The notes: generated by a model from the sequence alone, not told the origin. Counted from the first letter of the stretch, positions 1 through 13,484 are shown. The stretch is DNA of 64,000 bases from Gymnorhina tibicen (GCA_013399875.1 VXAZ01008276.1:756495-820494); one strand, 5' to 3'. Translations and numbers: made by a program.

Positions 1-3000
1 AGCCACTTCTCAGCCCATCTGCCACCCTGCCCGAGTCCCGTTCCCTGTCAGACTGCACAGGCTGCCCCTGAACACCTCTCTGCTTGTGCTTTGAGCTATT
101 GCTTTCCAGTCAGCATTTACCAGAGGTAAAGCTCACTTTCAAATAAGTCTGGACCTATTCTTCTATCACCTTCTCAGAAATTCTCTTTAAATATTTTTTT
201 CCCAAAAGAGACTTAAATGGACTATTTACCTTTCCAGCACAGTGGATTTTTCCAGTGGATGACTATTAGTACATGTACTGAGACTTGTTGCATTATGCTT
301 GCTTTGTAGAGCACTGTCCAGTAATTTTGTTTTAATGTTCTAACATTAAAGGTACAACAGCTTAAAGAACTTCAGGCTATAGAGTGATAAGGTAGTAAGC
401 AATAGGTAATACTGCAATTTTAAGATTTCTACTATGGCTGGGATTTTTCTTTTTGTTAAGCTGTAAAAAATAAAATGTTAGCAGAAAGGTAAATGAGGAG
501 AGCTTGAGGCCCACCTTTCTCCTACAGGAATATTACTGCCAATCTCTATGCAAGGTTGACCAGCTTTTCCAGCAAGTGAAGTGCCTCTCCCTAAGGTGAA
601 ATTTCATTCTGTTTATTTGCTATATTTGGATCAGGAACAGAGACTTACAATTCAGAATATGCCTAAATTCCCATCCCCAACTCCAGTATATCAAGAAAAC
701 AAAACATGTAACATGTTTTGTTTCTGACATTATTACTGCCAACACTAGATCATACAATTCACATCTGGATTTATTTTAGACTTTCTCACAACAACAGCTG
801 CATTTCTTGTCTTCAGTTGGATACATTTTTAAAAATTAAAATTGCCATGGCAACAGCTCCAACCATTTATTATAAAGCAATAGAAGTGGAACTAATATTT
901 GTGAGAGAAGCTTTGTTATCAGGATAGCATTTCATTCAGACAATGCCCGAGTCATTTTTCCCTAGCTGTTCCAGTTTTTAAAAGAAAAATATAGAAAATA
1001 TTTTCAATAATGAAATGTAGGTGGGATTGAACAGCTCAGGAGATTAAAAAGATTTTCTTCTTTAGATTACTGGCTCATCTAAAATCCAGATTAGCAAGAG
1101 GCAAAAATTATCAGCTGTTTGGTGGGCACATGGAAAAAGCAATAGGGGTATGGAGCTCTGAAAATCTCATTCCCATAGCAGCTATATTCTCAACTGCAGC
1201 GCAGAAACAGACAACTGAGAACACAGGGTGTGTCTTCACTGGGGGAAGAAATGATGTGACCTGTCCTTGAGGAGTGCTAATGACTAATGCAAAGGAAAAC
1301 TCCATAGGCAGCTTGCAGTGCTAACACAAAACAGTTCCAAGCAAACTGTCCTGCCCTTCCTATCCCTTGCACTGTGTCACCTGAGAGAAGGGAACTGTTT
1401 TCCTGAGTAAAATGTGGCTAAAGAGGGATGTTTGGCACCAGCCTCAAGGTTATGTTGTTCCAAGTCAGGACTGAGGTAGGGTCATCTAATGTATGGCCGG
1501 GCCACATTAGAAATCGTGTGGACCATTTTGTTTGCATCTATTGACAATATTTCTTGGAGCATTAATCCTTAAAAAAAAAAAAATCTCTAAGAATCTGGGT
1601 AGGAGATAGAAAAATTGTACTCCAGATACTAAAAAGCTACATGAAATATAGATTTTTCTTATTTAACCCCCTTCTGACTATGAAAGAATCTGTTTTGCAT
1701 GCACAGAATATACAGGGATGATATACCACATACCAAGCATTATTAGAAAGTCTTAGGCAGAGTTGGGGAGAATACTGAAATAGAAAAAATTTTGGACAGA
1801 CTTCCATACTCCTTCCACTCTAATTTTTGTGGGATTCAGTGCATTTTATCTTTATCAATTACATCCAGCATCAGGCCCCACAGCGTACTGCTCAGTTTAG
1901 TTCAGTGAAGGCAGTAGACCAGAGGCTCCTTTCTTAATCTCTGACGGAAGACATGCTGGAAGTGAAAAAGCCCAAGGCTGTTGATAGGCCAGAAATTTGG
2001 CACAACCCCATAGTATTGGCAGTAGACTGTCCATCTTCTCCAGGGGCTACCTGCATCCTCTAGCAGCGCACTTAGCTGTGTCGAGGATATAATAATTTAA
2101 ACACAAACAGTAGCTTAAATATCTCTTAAAAGACAAAGAGTATCCATACTTACTAAGCTCAAGTTTTGTTGCAAACAATTATCATATAGTCTGACTTCAT
2201 TAAATTACTTTTGTGTCATGGACAATTTATATCAGGGAGGTAACAGAGGAAAAACAGAAGGAAAAACAAAATTACACCTGAGAAAAATCTACGAAAGCAT
2301 AGAATTCATACATTATATTTTTATAATGAGATCTGGTAGAATATATGACTGATAGAATATAAAACTGACATCTGGTAGAAATCACAAAGATAGTTTTCTT
2401 TTTCCTGCTTTCTCACTTAACCTTTCAATTCTTTGTAGCATATTCCCAACAGCATGGTCCCAATTCTGTCCTTCCTCTTCAACATTCCTAGGTAAGCTTT
2501 ACACCCACAGTTACACTTCAGGCAGGGCAGTTATATGGGACAGCTGAGGTTTGGCAGAGCAGTAGTGAGCATGGGGTCCTTTCCTGTCTCGCTGACAAGA
2601 GGAGAGCAGTGAGAGAAGAGTCTGTTTTCCCCAGGGTGAGGAGGACTGGGCACTTAGAGCTTCCTCTCACTGTCTCTGGGAGTACTGATCTGTGGACAGA
2701 CAGGCTTCCTCTCAGTTTGGAATGTCGTCTGTCAAAAGACATGGGATGCACCACCCTTGAACACATCAGTCTCAGGATTTTCATAAGCAGAGGTCACAGA
2801 AGAAATTGATCAGCTAAGCAGTCTGATATTGCCCCTCACTCCTTTGTTCACATTCATTCAAGGGGATTTCAGAGAAGATTACAGTGTATTTTAGTACTGT
2901 TTAACCAGCTAAATCTCAGGGACAAGTTGGGTTTAAACCCTGGAGGAGGGTGAGGTGAGTAGGACACTGTTATTACAAAGGAAATGCTGCTATTCATCCC

Positions 3001-6000
3001 TGGGTATTTCACAGTGCACACGGGTCTCGTGGGTTCTCCTGCAGTGTTACGACGACTCAAATCCTAAATGAAGGGAATGCTATCGGCATAAAATATACAT
3101 CATTTTCTGTTGTTTCAATCTTAAACTGCTCCTGAACAAAATCATGGGCTCCATAATTCTAAGAAAATTATTATTTAATAAAGGTTTAGTGGACACTGTT
3201 TCCGTTTAATCTCTGCTAGTTGCCCATAAGAACAAAGGATTTTTCATGGCTAACCAAGCTGCTTAAAACCTTCCTTAAAGTGTTTGGGTTATGTCCTGCT
3301 TTTTTTGTAACACCAGTGTACAGCTAGAACAACTGCACTGAATCAGTGGAGTTACTTCAGATACTCATCACTGTAAGAGTAATTTGAGGCAGTTTCTCCT
3401 CTAGAGCAGGATGACAGTAAATCACAGTGATTTCCTGGTAATCTGCTGCAGCGTTCTAATGCTCCGTGCAGGCAACTAGCAGCCTGCAGCATTTTATCAG
3501 CAGGCAGGTGGAGTTCAATTGATGTAGATAAATGTAAAATTTGTTTGCAGGAGTGAAGTCACTGTAAAAGACAAGGGTAATTGAAAGGCTTTGTTACTTC
3601 ATCCTTGAGTTATCCCAAAAATTTTAGTACAAAAAGAGGGGTTTAATTAAGACTACCCATTCCTCCAGTAATCACCTTCCCTACCCCTTATGGACACATC
3701 AGTCAGTGTCTTGTGAATGTGCTCTGATGTTTTATTCTTTGCACTATGTTTGTAGAGTAAATGAAGTCCCATAGTATCACATTTTGCCACTTTTGTGCAA
3801 ATAAACCTGAGGCGTGGATCGAATTAGGCCTCCAGGAGCACATTAAACTTGCCTATGCTGACAGAACACCTGCAATTGCACATTAATTCAGTTTTTGGCT
3901 TTCAAGAGAGATATATCATTTTCACAGAAAATCTTTATTCCAGGGTCTTATCTCCCTACACTAATGGGAAGAACTGTCACATAAAGGGAAGGTTGTGTAA
4001 ATGTTTCTGATAAATATTTTTCAGCTCTTTTCTAAGTAACTTCAGAGCCTAGTGGCTCACAAGTGAAAAATTGAAAGATAACACAAAGGTGAAGAATGCT
4101 ATAATGAAGAAGAATAATGTAAATCTAGTAGGAGATAAAGTTGTAGCTGTATATGAAGAAAAGTGCTGCCCACTATTATCAGAGAAATACAGATCTTTAG
4201 ATCATGTCACAAGTTTGGCTAGTGGGTCCAGAAGTGCGAGAGCTGGGACTGGGTGATAGCTCCCAACTCGGGTGGCAGGGATAGGGGGCAAAAAGATTGC
4301 TTGGGATCATGGACCAACGTTAGCAAGAGTGTTAACACATACAGCACATCTAATTCCCCTTATGGCACAATTAGCATCATGCAGCAGATTTGGTTCAAAT
4401 AAAATAGAAAACAATTTCATTTTTCCTTACAGATATTGACTGAAGAATTTGTTCCTTGTTCATTGTTTATTGTTAATTCAGAGGGTTGATGGTTTGTCAC
4501 TTTTACAGTCATGCTTTCTTTGCAGAAAAAATGTGTATTTTTTACAGTATTGTTCTACCTTGTAAGTTCTATTTTGCATAAACATAAGTGATTACAGAGA
4601 GATGCAAGGCAGGGGAGAAGTCTGGCTCTTTGTATTAACACAATAATAATTTATTTATACATTTATCTCTTCCTTGGTGGTTGATTCGTTTCTAATTTCT
4701 TAGTACTATGTGCATCTTCCCAGTTGCTGAAGCCACTAAAATCTTCCTGACAGGGAGGACAGACTTCAAGCTGCTCTAGATACATACAGGCCTTTCCTCT
4801 TCATGCAAGGTTTAAAAAGAATAGGAATTTAACAGTGAGTTGGATTACAGTTCTGATATCCAGTTGAGAAAGGATTATATTTGCAGGCACAGGAATGTGT
4901 AAATTAGTGCCTTTTGATATCATCAGCTCATAAGTAAGGACAGGCAGACACATAACACAGAATGCAGCACATGCTGTCACAGACGACCACCTATCAGCCA
5001 TCTGTTTTCTGCTGATGTGCTTCATTCCTCTCAAAGATATGGGACAGGAAAGAGTTGTCACTGTGACTGTGATATTTCCAAATGGATTTATGAAGATTAG
5101 ACATTTAGAAGCAATAGCAGTCATTTGAGAATGAAACATTCCTATGCCGAGCCTCGGAGATATGCAAACATATTTTACTATTAAAGCCTTAGTTTTCTTT
5201 TACATAGATTTTAAGCCCATGTTTCTGTTCATCAGGATTTCTTTCTGTCAAAGATAAAACCAGGTTGGAACAAGGTAATGAGAAGCTGAGAGACTTGTAC
5301 AGATAACAGGGCACACCATTTCTCAGATGCACTGGGGAAGAGAAACTCCACACCAGATCAGAGATGATGTCAGGCTTGAAGTTTCTCAGCCTGCAGGTCC
5401 ATTAGGTCATTACTCATTGTCAAAACTATCATCCCATGTCTCCTTTCTACAAGTCTGTAGTGACTGCAGCCCTGTAGTGGGCAAGTTCTGAGCAGGATCC
5501 GAAGCATGCAGGGTGTCCAGCACCTCTGTCAGCAGAGACTTGCAAAGCTTTTCCTGGGCACCAGGGAAGCTGAGTTCAACCCCATCCAGGTGGGTGAGAT
5601 ACCAGGTCCTTTTATGGCAAAGGCAGTGGAATTCTAGGGCAAGACTAGGATAGATGGTTTCCAAGGTTCCCTAAGCGGGTAGAGCAGACTTGCTAAGGGT
5701 AATGGGTTGGGAGACAGAGGAGGAGGAGGGAGAATGACAGATTTTCTGCAATCCCTGATATTTGGAGGTAGATGAGAACTAAGATCTGCATTAGGGAAAG
5801 CCTGCCTGGAACAACACAAACTATCTGTTGTTTTCTCTGACAAGCTGCTGCTGCTGTGTGTCAGCTCAGGCCTGGACACAGAAGAAAACTGAAAATAGTT
5901 ACCAGTGTAAAAACAATAAAATCTCATATACAACAACAGTAAGAGTTAGCTTGGTGTAAAGTAATCAAGATAAAATGTCCTCTAGTATTTTAGAAATTCT

Positions 6001-9000
6001 GGAAAAGCCTACAAAGGAACAAATTACGGTCAGAAAAAAAAGGAAGAAAATAAACCATGACACGGAGAAAAAGAAACAAATTGTAAGCCCAGATAGAAAA
6101 TAGTTTCTAAAACAACTGCTAGACCTTTTTCTGGAATTAAAATCAATAATACTAGTAGCAGTGTGATAAAACTAGTCTATAAGTGGAATAAAAACCATGA
6201 TATGTTGTATTGCCAAGGAGAAAAAAATTTTGGGTATCCATAATGACGGTTCAAATGCTGGCCACTTGGGTAGTAATTCAACTACCAGTACCTTTTTGTT
6301 TTTGTTTTTCTTTTTTTTTTTTCTTTTTTTGCAGCTCTTACATAAAGCTCTGTATAAACAGAAAGCTTAATATCTATATTTCTGCAAAGTCTCTGCTTCA
6401 GGAACCCTAAACATCTAAAAATTTCCAAATATTGTCAGGAATAAATTCCATGGAGACAGGTTCCTTTATACAGAAGGATGTACGAAAGACTCCTCTGTGT
6501 TCTTTTAAAGTACTGATCACTGTTTTAACACATCTGATAAATACAGTAAGTTTGTTTGTTGTTTGACATGTTTGTCTAGAAGATCTCTATATATTTGCTT
6601 CAAAACTGTTAAAGTTGGCTGCTTCTGCCAGTCCTTAAGCCTTCCTGCTCTGCTGTGTCTCTTCTTTGCCTTAACTGCCTGCAAAACTTCTCCGCTTCGT
6701 ATGTGCTTTTATTGGCTTGGCACAGTCACATCCCAAACTTCCTCATTTGTTTTTATCTTTATAATTCATCTACTTGCTCTTCCTGTGTGAGGAGATCTTT
6801 TGTGAGGAAGCCTAAGGCTCTACCTGCCTGGCACTTGCCAAGAGAAGGTGTGGGTGTCTGGTGCCATGCATGGGCTTTCACTTCTGGCTTCTAGTTCAAG
6901 CACATATTGTAGGTAAATTACAGCTCTGACTTTTCGGCTGTCTTCCAACACTCTTAGGAAAACTATACAGTCAAAAAGTTGTGTGGGAACAGAAATTGTT
7001 TGGTTCAATCCACTTCTCTGAAAGATCCAAATTTTCCAACATGCTGTAGTGACCTACCTTTTTCTGTATAATTATAATCTCAGACAAAATAACCTTCTTT
7101 CCCTCTTAAAAACAACCTTGAACTCTAGAATACTTTTTTCTGGCCTGTTTTATTTTTCTTAATTAGCAGCTGATGAAATCACCATGTAGTTCTATAATTA
7201 TTTATCACCTGAGGGAGATCCCACTTTATTCAATGAAGGTATTTTAGGGAACATCTGACCTTCCTGTATTTTCAGGTATTTTTTTCTTTTCTTCACGTTG
7301 TTCCTGATTCTCTTCTGTGCAGTATGACATGGCACGTGATGAAGTGGCAAGGGGAAAGAAGGGCACTCAGCTAAAGGAAGCCCTTTGGTTTAGCCAGTGG
7401 AAAGAAATGTTCCTCTCCAAAGCTGTTTATTTTCATGTTGGTCAAATAGACAGGAGGAAGACAGGAATAAAAGTCTGTTTTCTGGTTATTTCTAATAATT
7501 GAGTCTACATAATTCTATTAGAAATTTCCTGCTGTTTGCACACATTTTCCTTCTGATGCTTGAATGTATTTTCTTCAGCATAATGCGTTTTTCTAAAATT
7601 CATCCGACACAGGTGTTGCATCACTTTGGCTTATATCAAAACGGAGAATCTTTATGTTCTTCTGCTACTTAAAGCTGACTAACATCTCTGTATTTGATGC
7701 TGCCACATTAGCCCTCTGCACATCAGGTTTGGACAGAAACAAAAGCAGGATACAAGATTTAACCTCAACAACATATTTTTCTTCAAAAAATTTGCGTGAG
7801 TTACTGAAAACTCTCTGCTGTAATGCTAAATGCTTTCCATTTTATTTCTTTTTTCCAAGGAAAATACATTGTGGTGCACTCACAGGCTGGGAAAACTAAC
7901 AGGAAGGAAAAGATCTTATGAATAAATGAGATTTTGCTTAAGAATAACTTGAAGATGTAAAAAGTAATCAATTAAGATGTAACTGGAAACATGACTGGAT
8001 GCTTTCTATTGCAATAGCCCTTCTGTCATGCAGACCTTTAGTATTAGATCCCTACAAAGTGTGTAGAATGAAAGTGTTTTTCATGCTGAGCTTTCATCCT
8101 GAAGTGATCTTAACAGATGAGGGGAGGGAGGTGGAATGACTAGCGTGGTACAACTGACACAAACTGTTAATCCTTCATCTGCTTCAAGCAAAAGCTACCA
8201 CCCTAACTTGCAATATATTGTATAAATAAGTGTTGCTTATATTTCCTTTTTTGAAAGCTGTGAAAGCACTTGACCCTGTCCAGTGCTGTTTGCTCAAGGA
8301 AACACAGAAGAAATGGAAATAAAAAGAGATCTGTTAAATAGCTTTCTAGTATAGAAAGTGCTGGCTAATCCTTATAAGAACCAGCCAGGAAGTGAAGTAT
8401 TATTCCTGACTCCAACCAGAAGGAGAGGCAGAGGTTACCAAGCTCACATACAGACAGGTAGTTGGGACTGGAATGGGTGTCTGTGACGTACATATATTGA
8501 GCATTCAGTGAGGAGCCAACAAAAATCTCTCATTCCTATCCCTGCACTCTTTCTCATTATGGGGTGGCAAATAAAGCAGGCCTTTGCCATTAAATCTGTT
8601 CATTTATTAGTCTCTGAAAACAGTTCTCTACTGCACTTACTTAGAGGACTCCCTTAATCCACCTCTGATACAAATTTGCAGAAATAAACCCTTTTTTTTT
8701 CTTCCTAAACAAGTTCAGCGTTTAGAAAGCCTCTGAAAACTAAGCATGGTTTGAAATTTAGTATCAAACTCTCCCGCACTGCTTATTAATGAGCTGCGAT
8801 CAAGCCCTTTGTACTGAGAGCAGATAGCAGAGAGGGCAGGTCGTGCCAGCACGCCTCTTGAATTGCTCTCCAAGGAAAAGGAAGAAGAGTAGAGGCACTA
8901 TAATTTTAATTATGGTTCTTTCCAGTGTTAAACTTTGCAAGTTTGTTTTTACGTCAAATAATTGGTTTGGGAGGAAGTACTGGAATAAACAGGATAAAAT

Positions 9001-11273
9001 CCCATTCTGATAAATTGCAGTTTATATAGAAAAACTGTCAGGTAAATTAGAGTGTATTTTGGATGCTTGAAAGCATTAAAAGTTAGTGCTAGAAAGAAAA
9101 TTCCAGAAAAATAAATAGCACTAGTACAGAATAATGCAAAATGAAAAGTAGAAGTAGATACTCTTTGAGCTGCAGGGAAACAAGTTCTGGAAAGATTTTG
9201 ACCTGAAACTACAGTTAGCATAATGAGTATATATAGTGTTATGGTGTTTTTAAAAAATCATGGGGGGCACACTGAGTAGAAAAATTTCTCAGTGAGAATG
9301 AGTCACTTCATATTTGTTCCTGAAATAACTACATTAAGAATAGGATGCTTTCTTCTAGTTTTCTTCATACCTGAAACCTGTTGGTAGATTGGAGGGCAAA
9401 CTGTAACCCTAACCAGTCTTAATAAAGTCAACTTTTCTCTCCCTAAGATTAACAAACTTAATAAAAAGCCATTTACTGACTATAGCTTACACTTGACTAA
9501 TAAATTTTCACTCCATGTCAAGACCTTTTTTTTGCAGAGCATCCCTACCATGGTCAGATACCCATTATTCTAATAGAACCATTTTCCTTGATTTTAGGAC
9601 ATCTTTGAATTCACCACTCGATGCAGGCCACAGCACCAGTGGTACAAAAGATCATTTCCTAATTTATAATTCACTAAGAGAAACAGAACAGCAGCTGCAG
9701 TCTGTGTACATGGCTGGGACAGACATCAAAGAACCAAGTGGCTGCTTTGCTTTCAAGACACACCTACAAGTTTTTAGGCAAGAGAAACAAAGAATTATAA
9801 CTGAACCCCTGGTCTAAGAAAGTCACCATTGAAAAAGGACTGAAAATTTAGATAGCAACATGTTGCTGATTAGCAGTTTCTCTGCTACCAATATTTCATG
9901 TCCGTGTATCAATAGCACTTTCCACTAGAAATCATCTCACTAATTTTGTGGTGGTGCTAATCAGCATAACTGGAGATAACAGATTTTAGTCCTCAGTTAC
10001 TTCTGTTGTAGTACATGAGCATTCACCCCTCATATTTGTGGTGCTCCACCATATGCCTTGAGAATCCTTGTGCCATTTTTGCAGACTGAAAGCATGAGAG
10101 CTGTTTTCACATCTTCATGTTACTTCAATGCAGCTGTTTAGAAAATCCTTTATACAGAACTTCAACTCTAAGCCTTATCTCCAAATGAAAAATATCAGAC
10201 TGCAAGGACCACATTCTTAATATCCAAAAGCTTAAAATATTCACAACTTTTTAAAAATTCTAAATTTTTAATTCTTAAAATACCTATCATTTTCCAGCAA
10301 TCCAAGGTGTGTTCTGGAATCCAGTGCCAAGCTCAGCATATTTTCTTTGACAAGAATCATAAAAGTACTCAAAGCGGCACTCAAAGCAACAGAACACAAA
10401 GATCTAAAATATTGCTTAATTAGTTTGTGAGGCTTAGAGCTATTTTGTATCTGTTAAATATCACATTTCAGCAAGAAAAAAGACATACATACATCCATAC
10501 ATGGAGTTACTGGTGTTCTGAGTAATAACTGACTGGTCGCAAATAACAACTCTGACACACACAAAGAATTATTCAGTGCACAGCCCCTTGGCTTTGGTGG
10601 CATCCTTTCCCATCCCTAAATACTTGTGGTGGCTGCACTCTGGGGTGGGATACAGGAGATGACCTTGGACAACTGCAGCAGTTTCTTCTGTGGGACAACA
10701 TTCATTCTGCCCACAAGGTTTCCGGTTGCTGAGCTCTTGCTACAGCTCCAGCTGTGGTTATGAAGGGTTACACCAAGAAGGGAAATACTTGGTGGTTTGT
10801 GACAAAATTGCTGCTGCACGTGTGGTAGCTGCTGTGATTTGTGTCACCCATTTGAACCTCAGCCACAGAGATACACCTTTTATCAAGGATATTTGCAAAT
10901 ATGGAACTGCTCTGAGGACATATGGCCAATAAATAATTCAAAGTTATCTATCTTCCCTGCAGCTTTCTTATCCACCTACCACCTTTTAATGTTTTGTTGG
11001 CCTGGAAACAATATTGTTTATGGCACTTCTAGTATAAAAGTGTTACTGACTGGCAGTCGACTATTTCCAGTGTGATACCTTGAAAATAAATTGGTTCTCC
11101 CCAGTCTCCATCTGTTTTGCTCTCATCTGCTATTAGCCCAGAGAAGTCTTGTTTTGAATTTTGAGTGCCTAAAACTGTTCATTTTCAATTATTGATTCCA
11201 AAATAGTTACAATGTGATTGAATTTGTTATTGCTTTTCTCTCCCTCTCCCCCACCCCTTTGTTTTCTTTTCAG
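1..11273 (+). other. SLC9A9: SLC9A9 intron (5' part outside window), no gene seen
   Basis: This stretch precedes the first visible exon and is read as the 3' part of a long intron, because exon a begins in the middle of a codon after a strong acceptor (long C/T tract, then TTTTCAG at 11267-11273). It is A+T-rich with stops in all frames, and its open frames are short and match no family I know. I looked for the preceding NHE9 exon, which should carry the Asn-Asp transport motif, and did not find it. Local content includes a T-rich tract at 6293-6330, an imperfect CATA/CATC repeat at 10483-10502, and a block at about 8760-8935 that looks like conserved non-coding DNA. Confidence 0.8.
6293..6330. 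repeat. T-rich low-complexity tract
   Basis: An almost pure thymine run is broken by a few G and C bases and followed directly by GCAG. It resembles a splice acceptor, but the sequence after it reaches a stop without resembling any protein. It could equally be the remnant of a reverse-strand poly(A) tail. Confidence 0.6.
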
Positions 11274-11412
11274 CTCTATATCCATTTACAGTCCTAAGGA
11301 GAATCCTAATGCTTTTGATGCTGCTGCTTTCTTCCAGTCAGTGGGAAATTTTCTGGGGATCTTTGCTGGATCGTTTGCCATGGGATCCTCTTATGCTGTT
11401 GTCACAGCTTTA
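11274..11412 (+). CDS. SLC9A9: SLC9A9 internal exon a: NHE9 membrane domain
   Basis: This is a coding exon of NHE9, the organellar Na+(K+)/H+ exchanger that sets the luminal pH of recycling and late endosomes. The first base completes a codon begun upstream (TA|C, Tyr, in the human protein as I recall it). The frame then reads [16 protein letters not shown], followed by a glycine-rich hydrophobic segment with [14 protein letters not shown] and ending ..VVTAL. The [11 protein letters not shown] stretch points to NHE9 rather than NHE6 or NHE7, whose equivalent loops differ. The 5' boundary is a textbook acceptor. The 3' boundary is not GT but ATATCCTTTC, a U12-type donor, and joining after 11412 continues perfectly into exon b (..TAL then LTKFTKL..). 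The length is 139 bases with no stop or frameshift. I am very confident of the family and nearly as confident of the paralogue. Confidence 0.95.
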
Positions 11413-11422
11413 ATATCCTTTC
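11413..11422 (+). other. U12-type 5' splice site, AT-AC subtype
   Basis: ATATCCTTTC directly follows the last coding base of exon a. U12-type donors are recognised by U11 and U6atac and are far more constrained than major-class donors; this one fits the AT-AC form fully. Confidence 0.93.
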
Positions 11423-12218
11423 TGGTTTGCTTTCAGGGAGCAAATCCATATATGTTGGAAATAATGTGCAATATCTGAGACTGACCATCTTTAGTTTGAG
11501 CCTGAAGCTTTTCACTCTAGGCTCAAGTGTCTGCTAACAAACAGACAAATCATAAATTGACAGGAAATGTAATTTGTCAGAATCTACAAATTTCTTTTTT
11601 ACATTTAACATTAGGCAGGACTCTGGCCTTTATCATCCTATTTGTAAATACTTGTATTTTAAGGAAAGTGTTTTGAAGTATTTTGAGGCTAAAATGTGAA
11701 TTTATTAAGTACAGCAACTTATTTATGAACTCCAGGCTAGCAGCAATTACACAAAAATACAAGGGAAACACTACACTGTGTCAGTGTGACTGACAAGACC
11801 ATCAGTTTAACTAAGCTGGAAATGAAAGGTCTGTCTCTTGCCCTGCATTTTTTTCTTGTGTTTTACAGTTCATATAAAATGCTACTGTAGAAAGATCAGT
11901 GATTTTGATCTTTCTTGCATCCACACAAATCTAAACAAATGCCACTTTGTTTATAAAACTGGACAAAATTACCTTTCCTTTTTTCTGGGAAAAAGAATAT
12001 CAAATGCAACCAACTGGGTATTAATTCAACCTCCACAAAAGTGCTTAAAATAGCTGACTTTAAAATCTCTTCTGGATTTTCCTCCATCAGATAAGTTAGA
12101 AGCTGTGCAGTTTTCCCAAATTCAACATGTATAGATGAGTATGGTGGGGGAGCTTGCTTTCTTTCATCCTTTATCAGATTGGGGGTAATTTCAGCTTACA
12201 AAACAGTTGGATTTTTAG

Positions 12219-12242
12219 TTTTCCTTAGTAATCTTTTAGCAC
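12219..12242 (+). other. U12 branch point and AC acceptor with tandem TAGCAC
   Basis: TTTTCCTTAGT (12219-12229) matches the U12 branch-site consensus TTTTCCTTAAC except at its last two bases, with the likely branch adenosine at 12227. There is no long pyrimidine tract, as usual for this class. The intron end is TAGCAC at 12237-12242. Use of the AC gives the family-standard protein; use of the AG three bases earlier would insert one His codon. Confidence 0.85.
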
Positions 12243-12348
12243 TTGACAAAATTTACAAAGCTGTGTGAGTTTCCTATGTTGGAGACAGGTCTGTTTTTCC
12301 TCCTATCCTGGAGTGCCTTCTTATCAGCAGAAGCCGCTGGGCTTACAG
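12243..12348 (+). CDS. SLC9A9: SLC9A9 internal exon b
   Basis: This exon starts in phase 0 with [14 protein letters not shown], a short basic loop, and continues into the membrane segment [19 protein letters not shown]. It ends ..GLT plus the first G of a Gly codon completed by exon c. The charged loop followed by a helix with internal Glu (SAEAAG) is typical of the organellar exchangers NHE6, NHE7 and NHE9; the CEFPMLE form matches NHE9 as I remember it. The start is set by an AC acceptor of a minor-class intron. The end is an ordinary strong donor, ACAG|GTAAGTG. The length is 106 bases with no disruption. Confidence 0.95.
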
Positions 12349-13484
12349 GTAAGTGTTGCATTTAATTGAATAAAAGCAGTTTTATAATATGCCTCTACTG
12401 TGGGTAAAAGGCCTGTTTATTTTAGGCATGACATCATATACAGAGCTTCTAAAAGCCTCTTGCTATATTGAAGATTGTTTCATCTCTAAGAACAAATCTG
12501 CAGTGACACTGAATTGTCTTCCAGACAAAAACATAATAGATCAGGCTCAAGTCCTCAGTCTTTCTCCCCTGCATTATCCCATCCCTACTAGTTCCTCTAT
12601 TAATCCCCCTATTTTCTGGCCAGCTATGGGACCAAAGATAACAGTAAGTACAAGGAAGGGAATAGGCAGTGCCATGTGATTACCAGTGACTGTGTGCTCC
12701 TCTGCACACACTGCATGTCCTGGGCCCTTCTCGTTTTTCACAATTATCAATAATAAACAGGGAACAGAGGCCAGTGGGTGCCATCCACCTCTGTACTTAA
12801 GGAAAAAAAAGTCATCTTGTTCAGTGCACCTACACGTACATCTCTGGCACAGCCATGTCCCAGTGACAGGTACAAAGATGTGTGATCTGATTGTTTTTTC
12901 ATTAATGCCAGGAAAGAAATTGTACAATCACAGTCAATTATGTACTCCAGGCCTCCATTAAAGTGTACACAGAAGCTTAGGCAAAAATTGTAAATGGATA
13001 TAGTTTACCTCCACAGCAACCTATGGTATAGTGTGATTCGAAAGAACAAAGTTTGTGTGACCTTGATTGCTTTAATGCTCTGGAGGTGGTCACCCCTGAA
13101 ATCTAGTGCTCTAATTCATGTCAGGGAAAATCAGGAGATGAAAAATGCTTAATGGAGTGGTAATGCAGCCCATGCTGGTTTGTTTGCAAAATTGTTCAAA
13201 GCCTTTTGAAGGCAACAATTATATTTTTACTGAGTTCTCTGGAGCTAGCATGTTACTTTTTTAATATCAGCCACACAATCAAACTATTTCTGAATGGGCA
13301 TTAACATCTGCATCTTCTGGCATCTTTGTCTTACTAATTATACAACGTTTCATCCTGTTTTCATCCAAATTCTACAGGCCAGTGAATAAAAACAGTGGCA
13401 CATGAACTGAACAAAAAGGGGATATTTCATTACATCAAGAAAATCAGATACCAGGTGGAATGAAAGTCCATTTTGTCTCTTAAC

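Larger units (their letters stand above)
11413..12242 (+). other. SLC9A9: SLC9A9 AT-AC minor-class (U12) intron
   Basis: An 830-base intron starts ATATCCTTTC and ends in AC. Both ends are fixed by protein continuity: exon a ends in phase 0 at a Leu codon and exon b resumes with Leu-Thr-Lys-Phe-Thr-Lys-Leu, as in the NHE family. No GT donor near 11412 would keep this frame. The 5' site matches the U12 consensus at every position, and a branch-point-like TTCCTTAGT lies 15 bases before the end. The rest is A+T-rich with no repeat I recognise. If retained, it would add 22 residues before a stop at 11476-11478. Confidence 0.92.

Noticed and set aside
11426..11436. TTTGCTTTCAG within the start of the AT-AC intron, considered as an alternative major-class acceptor.
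   Set aside because: Splicing to it would skip the conserved membrane segment of exon a and run to a stop at 11478, so it is more likely a decoy.
12574..12927. A 117-codon minus-strand open frame.
   Set aside because: It lies antisense in the intron just after exon b with no family resemblance or gene signals.
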